A stretch of 5,358 nt of DNA from Legionellaceae bacterium (GTDB lineage Bacteria > Pseudomonadota > Gammaproteobacteria > Legionellales > Legionellaceae), in assembly GCA_947470005.1 (NCBI GenBank), contig CANISA010000124.1:1-5358 (forward strand). Direction: 5' to 3'. Position numbers and translations under genes: made by a program. The first letter of the stretch is position 1; every line of letters begins with the position of its first letter. The notes under the pieces were generated by a model, which was given only the letters and a program-made list of their open reading frames with translations, was not told the origin of the DNA and made no database searches. Of the stretch, positions 1 to 4,957 are shown in pieces.

Positions 1-91
1 AATCAACACGAATCGCTTCCAAAGCCGCAATACTCAAGGCTTCATCAATGGCTGCAAACCCTTGCTGTTGTAGCGTAATAATGTCTTGCAT
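1..91 (-). CDS. pheS: Phenylalanyl-tRNA synthetase alpha subunit, N-terminal fragment (runs off the left edge)
   Basis: Only the first 30 codons are present; the gene continues beyond position 1. The start is ATG at 91-89 with a weak purine-rich site (GGCGGA) about 9-10 nt upstream. The fragment begins MQDIITLQQQGFAAI and ends AALEAIRVD, which fits the N-terminal coiled-coil of PheS (E. coli has AALDNVRVE at the equivalent place). PheS pairs with PheT to form the alpha2beta2 enzyme that charges tRNA-Phe in the cytoplasm. Its position directly downstream of rplT is the classical gammaproteobacterial order, and this supports a call that the short fragment alone would not. The catalytic domain is not visible. 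I see no Phe-rich leader peptide like E. coli pheM in the 70-nt spacer. Confidence 0.85.
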   Translation of the reverse strand, partial: MQDIITLQQQGFAAIDEALSIAALEAIRVD

Positions 92-109
92 GATGTTTTA
101 TCCGCCATT

Positions 110-136
110 AAAAAGGGGCCGAAGCCCCTTTTTTTT
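110..136 (-). terminator. Intrinsic terminator between rplT and pheS (UUCG tetraloop)
   Basis: On the minus strand the sequence reads GGGGC-TTCG-GCCCC followed by TTTTT: a 5-bp GC stem capped by a C(UUCG)G tetraloop, with A8 before it and T5 after it. The A-tract allows further A-U pairing and makes the structure usable in both directions, although no convergent plus-strand gene is seen. It lies after the rplT stop (162) and before pheS (91). It should therefore limit or modulate read-through into pheS. In E. coli the same spacer holds the pheS attenuator; here no leader peptide is evident. Confidence 0.85.
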
Positions 137-161
137 ATCTTAAATTGTGTTTGTTACGACC

Positions 162-521
162 TTATAAGCCTAACGCTTCTTTGGCGCGTAACGCAACCGC
201 TGCAAATGCCAGCTTATCATGAACGGCCATGTCCGCTAACACTTTACGATCCAGTTCAATCGATGCTTTCTTCAAGCCGTCAATCAAACGACTGTACGAT
301 AAGCCGCTCACACGTGCTTCAGCATTGATCCGAGTGATCCACAGCGCACGAAATTGTCGTTTTTTCTGACGACGATCGCGATAAGCATATTGACCCGCTT
401 TGATCACGGCTTGTTTGGCAACACGGTACACGCGACTACGCGCCCCGTAATACCCTTTGGCTTGATCCAATACCTTCTTGTGACGGGCTTTTGCCGTCAC
501 CCCACGTTTAACTCTTGGCAT
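162..521 (-). CDS. rplT: 50S ribosomal protein L20
   Basis: A 119-residue basic protein of normal L20 length. It begins MPRVKRGVTAKARHKKVL and contains the family signatures GYYGARSRVYR, YAYRDRRQKKRQFR and LWITRINA. L20 binds 23S rRNA early in 50S assembly through its long basic N-terminal extension. The start ATG at 521-519 has a strong Shine-Dalgarno sequence (AGGGGAGGA) about 8 nt upstream. The gene starts 15 nt after the rpmI stop, so the two are cotranscribed and probably translationally coupled. In E. coli, L20 represses translation of rpmI-rplT by binding the rpmI leader; that is family knowledge, not shown here. The stop is TAA at 164-162, followed by a terminator before pheS. Confidence 0.98.
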   Translation of the reverse strand: MPRVKRGVTAKARHKKVLDQAKGYYGARSRVYRVAKQAVIKAGQYAYRDRRQKKRQFRALWITRINAEARVSGLSYSRLIDGLKKASIELDRKVLADMAVHDKLAFAAVALRAKEALGL

Positions 522-536
522 AATTCATTCCTCCCC

Positions 537-737
537 TTAACTACCGTGCATCATCCGTTTAGCCAAACGTGCATCACATGGCTTCAACGTACCGGACGAA
601 ACGCGCAAATGACGCTTTTGTTTTGTCGACTTTTTAGTAAGGATGTGGTTTCTATATGCGCCGCGACGCTTAATTGCCCCGCTCGCTGTTTTGCGAAAGC
701 GCTTACACGCCCCGCGATGTGACTTTAACTTTGGCAT
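537..737 (-). CDS. rpmI: 50S ribosomal protein L35
   Basis: A 66-residue basic protein, the usual L35 length, beginning MPKLKSHRGACKRFR and containing RRGAYRNHILTKKSTKQKRHLR. Both match the conserved L35 N-terminus and central motif. An upstream in-frame start would give 75 residues, but the nine extra residues (MVTMRSLLV) are not family-like, and a GGAG site at 751-748 lies 10 nt before the ATG at 737. The shorter form is therefore correct. L35 is a small 50S component. It sits between infC and rplT in the canonical order. The 77-nt spacer upstream is where L20 autorepression acts in E. coli. Confidence 0.97.
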   Translation of the reverse strand: MPKLKSHRGACKRFRKTASGAIKRRGAYRNHILTKKSTKQKRHLRVSSGTLKPCDARLAKRMMHGS

Positions 738-814
738 AACCAATAAACTCCGCATTGTAACCATAACATCGGTAACCCTTCAGTGCGTATAAATACATCA
801 CTCAAACGGCACCC
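738..814 (-). promoter_or_regulatory. infC-rpmI spacer, possible L20 autoregulatory leader
   Basis: A 77-nt spacer separates infC from rpmI, whereas the other junctions in this cluster are 15 nt or overlapping. It contains the rpmI ribosome binding site (GGAG, 751-748) and no obvious sigma70 promoter or terminator. In E. coli, L20 binds folded RNA around this leader and represses rpmI and rplT. I could not draw a convincing L20-type binding fold by eye, so the assignment rests on position and family knowledge. Confidence 0.25.
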
Positions 815-1348
815 CTATTTTTTCTTGGGCGATAACACCATAAACAACTGACGTCCCTCACGTTTGGCATGCTGTTCTACAACAGCAACCTCGGTGGTGT
901 CCTGTTGCAAGCGCTCGAAAATTTTCATCCCAAGCTCTTGGTGAGCCACTTCACGACCACGAAAACGCAGTGTGATTTTGACTTTATCCCCATGATTAAG
1001 GAAACGTACCAGGTTGCGTAGCTTGACCTGATAATCCCCATCTTCCGTCGTAGGACGGAATTTCAGCTCTTTGACTTGAATTTGCTTCTGCTTTTTACGT
1101 GCTTCAGCTTGTTTTTTACTCAACTCAAAAAGAAACTTACCATAATCCATGATGCGGCAAACGGGAGGACTGGCCGTTGGTGAAATTTCCACCAAATCAA
1201 ACCCGCTCTCTTCCGCTATACGCAATGCCTCACGTGTCGATACAATTCCAGCCTGATTGCCATCTACATCAATTAAGCGTACCTCAGGTACATTGATTTT
1301 CTCGTTAATTCGCGCGCGATCACTTTCACGCTTCGTTGATGCACTAAT
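815..1348 (-). CDS. infC: Translation initiation factor IF-3, AUU start codon
   Basis: Reading from ATT at 1348-1346 gives 177 residues (E. coli IF3 has 180). The N-terminal domain covers roughly residues 13-75 (RINEKINVPEVRL, LVEISP, PPVCRIMDYGKF at about 62-72). A lysine-rich linker follows to about residue 90, and the C-terminal domain runs from about 91 (QVKELKFRP, GDYQVKL, KVKITLRFRGRE) to the end, MVLSPKKK. IF3 binds 30S subunits, blocks premature 50S joining and checks the start codon. The ATT start is chosen because GGAGG lies exactly 8 nt upstream, the translation has the family N-terminus, and no ATG, GTG or TTG exists upstream before the in-frame TAG at 1372-1370. The first in-frame TTG (1225) would delete about 41 conserved residues. 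AUU permits the autorepression described in E. coli, where IF3 discriminates against its own start codon. The start overlaps the thrS stop, which suggests coupling. Confidence 0.97.
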   Translation of the reverse strand: MSASTKRESDRARINEKINVPEVRLIDVDGNQAGIVSTREALRIAEESGFDLVEISPTASPPVCRIMDYGKFLFELSKKQAEARKKQKQIQVKELKFRPTTEDGDYQVKLRNLVRFLNHGDKVKITLRFRGREVAHQELGMKIFERLQQDTTEVAVVEQHAKREGRQLFMVLSPKKK

Positions 1349-3281
1349 GGTTAAATCCTCCGACTGGTTCTATTCGACCCTTCATATTAATTTCATGGCG
1401 AAGCATATCACAAACTGTCTCGATCGTCGCCTGACCTAAATCAACCCCATCACGCGAACGTAGCGTCACCAGACCCTGCTCTACTTCTTTATCACCAATA
1501 ATTAACAAATAAGGCACTTTTTGTAACGTATGCTCGCGAATTTTAAAGCCAATCTTTTCATTTCTCAAGTCAAACGTGGAACGAATTCCTTCTTTTTGTA
1601 AAATCCGATCGATTTTTGCCGCATATTCATGCTGTTTTTCACTAACAGTGAACACAGCCACTTGCACCGGGGCAAGCCATAAGGGCCAAAGGCCCGCGCA
1701 GTGCTCAATTAAAATCCCTAAAAATCGCTCAAATGTTCCTAGAATAGCACGATGCAACATCACCGGCGTCTGCTTACTGCCATCTTCAGCCACGAACTGC
1801 GCGTCCAGTCGCTCCGGCATCGAAAAATCAACTTGGATGGTCCCGCATTGCCAAATTCGTCCCAAACAATCCGCGAGCGAGCATTCAATTTTAGGCCCAT
1901 AAAAAGCACCTTCGCCCGGCGCATCAATCCATTCGATTTGTCGACCTTGCATGGCCTGCGCTAACGCGCTTTCCGCTTTATCCCACACCACATCACTGCC
2001 AACCCGCTTTTCTGGACGACGCGCTAAACGATACGTGATCGCTGAAAAACCAAAATCAGCATAAACAGACTGAACCAAAGCAAGCAACTGAGTCACTTCT
2101 GACTGAATTTGCTCTTCTGTGCAAAAAATATGACCGTCATCTTGCACAAAATTACGTACCCGCATCAGCCCATGCAGCGCACCTGACGGCTCACACCGAT
2201 GACAGTTTCCAAATTCAGATAAACGAAGAGGTAGATCGCGATAACTTTTAAGCCCCTGGTTGTACACTTGGACATGGCAAGGGCAGCTCATCGGCTTCAC
2301 CGCGTACTGACGATTCTCAGTTTCCGTCATAAACATGTTTTCGCGAAAATTTTCTAAATGCCCTGACTTTTCCCACAACACGCTGTCCACCAATTGAGGT
2401 GTTTTAATTTCTTGATAACCATACTCGACCAACCGCGATCGCATGTATTCTTCGAGCAACCGATAGACCGTCCACCCGTGGGGATGCCAAAACACCATGC
2501 CAGGAGCTATGTCTTGAAAATGAAAAAGATCAAGCACTTTACCTAATCGGCGATGATCTCGTTTTTCAGCCTCTTCCAGACGAAATAAATAATCAGCGAG
2601 CGATTTTTTATCCGCCCAGGCTGTGCCATAAATACGCTGCAACATGGCATTATTAGAATCCCCTCGCCAATATGCACCCGCTAATTTGGTTAATTTAAAA
2701 GCTTTTAATCGCCCCGTGCTGGGGACATGAGGGCCTCGACAGAGATCTTCAAATTCACCTTGACGATAGAGTGAAAGAGCCTCTCCTGCCGGAATGTCAG
2801 CAATAATTTCAGCTTTGTATTCCTCACCTAAGCCACGAAAATAAGCAATGGCTTCATCACGTGGCATTTCACGGCGAGTAATAGGAAGGTCAGCTTTGAC
2901 GAGCGCTTGCATTTTTTCTTCAATGCGTTGCAAATCATCGGGCGTGAAGGACCGCTCAAACGCAAAATCATAAAAAAACCCATCATCAATCACCGGACCA
3001 ATGGTCACTTGAGCCGTAGGAAAGAGTAACTTCACCGCTTGTGCCAACAAATGCGCCGTGGAATGACGAATCACCTCAAGACTGGCGGGATCATTGTCTG
3101 TCAAAATAACAAGCGAACAATCGTCAGTGAGCACATGGCTCAAATCAACCGCTTTCCCATCCACGCGCGCCGCGAGCGCCGCTTTGGCCAAACTTGGACT
3201 GATGTGAGCCGCCACCGCATGCACCGTCAACGGGCTATCAAATGACCGGTTTTGTCCATTGGCAAGTTGTATCGTTAGCAT
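1344..3281 (-). CDS. thrS: Threonyl-tRNA synthetase
   Basis: A 645-residue class II synthetase (E. coli 642) that attaches threonine to tRNA-Thr in the cytoplasm. Domains in order: N-terminal TGS domain (about 1-62); editing domain (about 65-225) with HSTAH (H73, H77) and CRGPH (C181, H185), the residues that hydrolyse Ser-tRNA-Thr; catalytic core (about 243-535); C-terminal anticodon-binding domain (about 537-645, with DLRNEKIGFKIREHTL). The zinc ligands that recognise threonine are all present: C333 in KPMSCPCH, H384 in DDGHIF and H510 in PVMLHRAI. Motif 2 arginine R362 (CHRCEPSG) and motif 3 arginine R519 (GTFERFLGIL) are intact. The start ATG at 3281 has AAGGGA at 3294-3289. The gene is first in the translation cluster and its TAG stop overlaps infC by 5 nt. 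E. coli thrS is autoregulated through tRNA-like operator stems; the leader here is too short between the terminator and the start to show such stems. Confidence 0.99.
   Translation of the reverse strand: MLTIQLANGQNRSFDSPLTVHAVAAHISPSLAKAALAARVDGKAVDLSHVLTDDCSLVILTDNDPASLEVIRHSTAHLLAQAVKLLFPTAQVTIGPVIDDGFFYDFAFERSFTPDDLQRIEEKMQALVKADLPITRREMPRDEAIAYFRGLGEEYKAEIIADIPAGEALSLYRQGEFEDLCRGPHVPSTGRLKAFKLTKLAGAYWRGDSNNAMLQRIYGTAWADKKSLADYLFRLEEAEKRDHRRLGKVLDLFHFQDIAPGMVFWHPHGWTVYRLLEEYMRSRLVEYGYQEIKTPQLVDSVLWEKSGHLENFRENMFMTETENRQYAVKPMSCPCHVQVYNQGLKSYRDLPLRLSEFGNCHRCEPSGALHGLMRVRNFVQDDGHIFCTEEQIQSEVTQLLALVQSVYADFGFSAITYRLARRPEKRVGSDVVWDKAESALAQAMQGRQIEWIDAPGEGAFYGPKIECSLADCLGRIWQCGTIQVDFSMPERLDAQFVAEDGSKQTPVMLHRAILGTFERFLGILIEHCAGLWPLWLAPVQVAVFTVSEKQHEYAAKIDRILQKEGIRSTFDLRNEKIGFKIREHTLQKVPYLLIIGDKEVEQGLVTLRSRDGVDLGQATIETVCDMLRHEINMKGRIEPVGGFNH
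1357..1361 (-). promoter_or_regulatory. Shine-Dalgarno site of infC (decides the AUU start)
   Basis: The minus strand reads GGAGG, then the 8-nt spacer ATTTAACC, then ATT. This near-perfect ribosome binding site lies inside the last codons of thrS and fixes the infC start at the non-standard ATT codon. Confidence 0.9.
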
Positions 3282-3319
3282 GTTGCTTTCCCTTGATGCA
3301 CTTGGCTCGGCACGCTGTG

Positions 3320-3345
3320 AAAAAAAAACCCTGCAACGCAGGGTT
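3320..3345 (-). terminator. Intrinsic terminator after tRNA-Val, just upstream of thrS
   Basis: The minus strand reads AACCCTGC-GTT-GCAGGGTT followed by a run of T: an 8-bp stem, a 3-nt loop and about nine T. It begins 6 nt after the tRNA CCA end and finishes 38 nt before the thrS start codon. It ends the tRNA transcript. It also stands between the only strong promoter seen upstream (3457-3485) and thrS. Confidence 0.9.
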
Positions 3346-3351
3346 CAAATA

Positions 3352-3426
3352 TGGTAGGCACGAGTGGGATCGAACCACCGACCACCACCATGTCAAGGTG
3401 GTGCTCTACCACTGAGCTACGTGCCT
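3352..3426 (-). tRNA. tRNA-Val (anticodon GAC), CCA encoded
   Basis: The minus strand folds as a complete cloverleaf of 75 nt including CCA. The acceptor stem is AGGCACG/CGTGCCT (7 bp, all paired) with discriminator A and encoded CCA. The D arm contains AGCTCAGTGGTAGAGC. The anticodon stem-loop is CCACC-TTGACAT-GGTGG, giving anticodon GAC (valine, codons GUC/GUU). The T arm is GGTGG-TTCGATC-CCACT, containing the conserved TTCGA. The anticodon arm closely matches known gammaproteobacterial tRNA-Val(GAC). The encoded CCA is usual for gammaproteobacteria. The gene has its own promoter and terminator. Confidence 0.97.
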
Positions 3427-3456
3427 ATTGATCAATCTCTATTTAAAGACGTGAGT

Positions 3457-3485
3457 ATTATATAGAAGCTTGATTCGCAAAGCAA
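3457..3485 (-). promoter_or_regulatory. Sigma70 promoter of the tRNA-Val gene
   Basis: On the minus strand a TTGCTT -35 box (3485-3480) is followed by a 17-nt spacer and a perfect TATAAT -10 box (3462-3457). Initiation is expected near 3450, giving a short 5' leader of about 24 nt before the mature tRNA at 3426. The -35 overlaps a small inverted repeat, AAAGCA-AA-TGCTTT (3479-3492). This is the strongest promoter visible upstream of the thrS cluster. Confidence 0.85.
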
Positions 3486-3600
3486 ATGCTTTACGTAGCG
3501 CCTCGAAGCAAACGCATCTTGCTCGACGCGCATGATGCTACTCCTTGTAGCTGACTGACTATTTCGGTCAATTATTGATCTACCTGGAGTATAGATGATA

Positions 3601-3642
3601 AAAAACAAAGAAAGGCTGGAATGAAGCATGCTCATTCCAGCC
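3601..3642 (-). terminator. Intrinsic terminator of the candidate ncRNA
   Basis: A perfect 11-bp inverted repeat (GGCTGGAATGA / TCATTCCAGCC, arms 3614-3624 and 3632-3642) encloses a 7-nt loop. On the minus strand it is followed by TTTCTTTGTTTTTT, a T-rich tract broken by one C and one G. The T-tract is on the minus-strand side only, so the structure terminates leftward transcription. Confidence 0.82.
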
Positions 3643-3753
3643 AGAGAGTTGCGAGATGAGTTGCCATGGGTAAACCACCGCTTCCTTAGACCTCAAAAAC
3701 ACATACCGCACCACGTTCCGTCCGGGGCAATACGCGCTCAGTGATTGGACTCC
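3601..3753 (-). ncRNA. Candidate small structured non-coding RNA, family unassigned
   Basis: A stand-alone minus-strand unit, bounded by a promoter (3788-3761) and a terminator (3642-3601), with no credible coding frame. The transcript should be about 150 nt if it starts at G3753. By eye it folds as an elongated rod. Possible closing helix: CCGGAG (3755-3750) with CUCUGG (3646-3641). A 9 x 10 nt internal loop follows, then UGAG (3740-3737) with CUCA (3660-3657) and UUGCC (3730-3726) with GGCAA (3665-3661), with a 6-nt bulge on the 5' side. The closing helix would lose its outer CC if transcription starts at G3753, and it competes with two base pairs of the terminator. The rod with a large internal bubble and the order AGUCC...CUGAGC...GUAUU...GAACGUGG recall 6S RNA, but the apical arm is much too short for a normal 6S. 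A GAGGUC..AAGGAAGCGG stretch (3694-3678) weakly recalls the SRP RNA tip, but the GGAA tetraloop is missing. The RNA gene is inferred; its family is unknown. Confidence 0.55.
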
Positions 3754-3760
3754 GGGGGCA

Positions 3761-3788
3761 AGTGTATCGGATTAACGCACAATGTCAA
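3761..3788 (-). promoter_or_regulatory. Sigma70 promoter of the candidate ncRNA
   Basis: The minus strand shows a consensus TTGACA -35 box (3788-3783), a 16-nt spacer and TACACT as the -10 box (3766-3761), with initiation expected near G3753. It faces the terminator at 3642-3601. No coding start follows it within the unit, which is why it is read as an RNA-gene promoter. Confidence 0.7.
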
Positions 3789-3863
3789 CCGTTAATTTCT
3801 AATGGAAACTTATTGTTTCGACAAGAACAATCGCGTTAAATTAACTCAGACTAAAGCTGGGTG

Positions 3864-3875
3864 ACTCCATGGAGT
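3864..3875. repeat. Perfect 12-bp palindrome ACTCCATGGAGT
   Basis: A perfect dyad without a spacer lies 34 nt beyond the stop codon of the outer-membrane-like gene and about 75 nt upstream of the ncRNA -35 box. There is no T-tract, so it is not an obvious terminator. It could be a protein-binding site or chance. Confidence 0.3.
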
Positions 3876-3909
3876 GTTCCTTTCATTATGCCTATCCGGT
3901 TGACCCATA

Positions 3910-4704
3910 TCAGCTTAAAAATACGGTTACTCCAGCACCCGCATAATTTTGGAAGCCACCCAGAGCGCCGCTTAAACGCTGACCAAATTCGACGTCAAAC
4001 GCTACACTTTTGTTGTACGCATAAATCAGTCCAATATCGCCATCAATTCCATGACCATCATCTGGGCTTGTTTTCGTTTGACCGAATAGCTCGGCAAAAA
4101 AATTAACTTTTTCCACGGGAGTATAGGCCAGAGATAACGTATAATTAAAACTATTAAAACGATTGCTTCCAGCAGCAAACGGCTCGACGACGGAACTTCC
4201 ACCCAGCATGGAGGCAAGCGTAAATTGCGAATTTAATGCATAAGCACCAATTGCATTGACAACCACGCCAGTGCCATCGCTACCAAAATTATTGCTTCCA
4301 CCAGGAAGGATTGCAAACCATTGCCCTGAAATCACCCAGTCCTTTGAGGACATGAGCTCGGCTTTTCCGCCAACACTCGTAGGCCCCATGCCATTTAGGA
4401 CTGGGTGCTGAGCATTGTAGCTGGGTAGGACAAGAAAGACGTCCATGTCTCGGGGCAAACCCAGTGAGATTTGTGCTTGAGGAACATTTGATAAATCCCC
4501 CCCCCCTATTAAATTTTGATATTGGTAGCCGCCCTCAACCAATAGTTTCTTCTTGGGAACAACACAAGGGGTATCGGTCACCGATCCTCGGTCAGTCAGA
4601 GCCGCTGCGTCCGGATTGCCACAAAAACTATCTTGAGCTCCCCCAGCAAAGGCAATTGGCAGTATAACAAATGATAATGGTATGAAAACGTACTGATAGC
4701 TCAC
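3910..4704 (-). CDS. Predicted outer-membrane beta-barrel protein, Phenol_MetA_deg-like, GTG start
   Basis: From GTG at 4704 this gives 264 residues. The N-terminus MSYQYVFIPLSFVILPIAFA is a hydrophobic signal peptide with probable cleavage after AFA (residue 20), though it lacks basic residues. The mature part has two early cysteines (C28, C47), then alternating hydrophobic/polar beta strands rich in Gly, Asn and aromatics (LLVEGGYQY 54-62, DMDVFLVLPSYN 87-98, SLAYTPVEKVNFFAELFGQT 191-210, VAFDVEFGQR 234-243), ending AGAGVTVFLS. The layout resembles the Phenol_MetA_deg ('transporter') outer-membrane family, whose substrates are mostly unknown; I do not assign a substrate. GTG is preferred over TTG at 4755 and ATG at 4737 because AAAGGA lies 6 nt upstream of it and the peptide then starts directly at the hydrophobic segment. 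The frame crosses ten consecutive G (codons 67-69 plus one base), so a slip of one base would break the gene. No promoter or terminator is convincing. Confidence 0.75.
   Translation of the reverse strand: MSYQYVFIPLSFVILPIAFAGGAQDSFCGNPDAAALTDRGSVTDTPCVVPKKKLLVEGGYQYQNLIGGGDLSNVPQAQISLGLPRDMDVFLVLPSYNAQHPVLNGMGPTSVGGKAELMSSKDWVISGQWFAILPGGSNNFGSDGTGVVVNAIGAYALNSQFTLASMLGGSSVVEPFAAGSNRFNSFNYTLSLAYTPVEKVNFFAELFGQTKTSPDDGHGIDGDIGLIYAYNKSVAFDVEFGQRLSGALGGFQNYAGAGVTVFLS
4497..4506 (-). repeat. Poly-G(10) tract inside the outer-membrane gene
   Basis: The plus strand has ten consecutive C, read as ten G in the coding strand. The codons are GGG GGG GGG followed by the G of GAT (residues G67, G68, G69, D70). 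With ten G the frame is open to the end of the gene. Loss of one G leads to a TAA stop at about 4397-4395. Homopolymeric G/C runs of this length are typical slippage sites in phase-variable surface genes. Confidence 0.9.
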
Positions 4705-4710
4705 ATATAT

Positions 4711-4716
4711 TCCTTT
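4711..4716 (-). promoter_or_regulatory. Ribosome binding site that selects the GTG start
   Basis: AAAGGA at 4716-4711, then ATATAT, then GTG at 4704. Neither of the two in-frame starts further upstream (TTG 4755, ATG 4737) has a comparable site. Confidence 0.6.
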
Positions 4717-4778
4717 CCCATTTGGCAGCTTCAACATGAAGATATGCGGTCTCAAATTTACGCATTAAAAACAATTGG

Positions 4779-4804
4779 AGATCCCTCACTTCGTTCGGGA
4801 TGAC
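4779..4804. repeat. Dispersed palindromic repeat, 'VIPNEVRDL' type
   Basis: AGATCCCTCACTTCG and TTCGGGATGAC form an imperfect hairpin: ATCCC/GGGAT arms (4781-4785, 4797-4801) and an inner AC/GT pair around a TTC loop. The minus-strand form GTCATCCCGAACGAAGTGAG is a short repeat known from many bacterial genomes, recognised by its spurious translations such as VIPNEVRDL, which indeed appears in one frame here. It is one copy, non-coding, and lies in the 5' region of the outer-membrane gene. Confidence 0.7.
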
Positions 4805-4957
4805 GTGGGGTGTTACATTTTTACTTCTGAAAAATAGGCGCATTATCCTCTGCACTTTTTATTATTACACGGCATTCAACGTCTTGAAAGACATAGCCAA
4901 AATAAATCTCATTTGTTAGACTGCGCGTAATTAACTGGCAGGAAATAGCCCATCATC

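Larger units (their letters stand above)
4705..4957. other. Divergent intergenic region between the outer-membrane gene and the XRE regulator
   Basis: 253 nt without a credible gene. It contains the ribosome binding site of the minus-strand gene, one dispersed repeat copy (4779-4804) and AT-rich sequence that must hold both divergent promoters. A TTGAAA at 4884-4889 (plus) could be a -35 box, but no good -10 box follows at normal spacing. I do not call a promoter here. Confidence 0.6.

Noticed and set aside
333..337. Chance that the KPMSCPCH and CHRCEPSG cysteines in ThrRS (residues 333-363) form an extra metal site
   Set aside because: CPCH in place of CPGH occurs in other proteobacterial ThrRS as I recall, and the standard Cys-His-His zinc set is complete, so no novelty is claimed. 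The coordinates given are residue numbers in thrS (minus strand, 1344-3281).
738..764. Nine-residue N-terminal extension of rpmI (75-residue form)
   Set aside because: The extension MVTMRSLLV is not L35-like, and a GGAG site precedes the internal ATG at 737, where the family start MPKLKSHRG begins.
815..1225. 136-residue infC beginning at TTG 1225
   Set aside because: It would lack the conserved IF3 N-terminus and has no ribosome binding site; the ATT start at 1348 has GGAGG 8 nt upstream.
3600..3760. Candidate RNA as 4.5S/SRP RNA
   Set aside because: The GAGGUC..AAGGAAGCGG stretch resembles the SRP tip, but the GGAA tetraloop and its 3-bp stem are missing and the flanking helices do not match.
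3600..3760. Candidate RNA as a certain 6S RNA
   Set aside because: Several short motifs occur in the right order, but the apical arm is tens of nucleotides too short and the terminal helix is weak. Left as a hypothesis only.
3842..3870. Nine-codon ORF MESPSFSLS (minus) preceded by AAAGGA
   Set aside because: Too short to judge; the ATG is part of the ACTCCATGGAGT palindrome and there is no context for a leader peptide.
3861..4106. Plus-strand ORF opposite the 3' end of the outer-membrane gene
   Set aside because: It is antisense to a better-supported CDS and has no recognisable domain.
4628..4855. Minus-strand ORF of 75 residues containing HVIPNEVRDL
   Set aside because: This peptide is the well-known spurious translation of the dispersed repeat at 4779-4804, and the ORF overlaps the signal-peptide region of the real gene in another frame.
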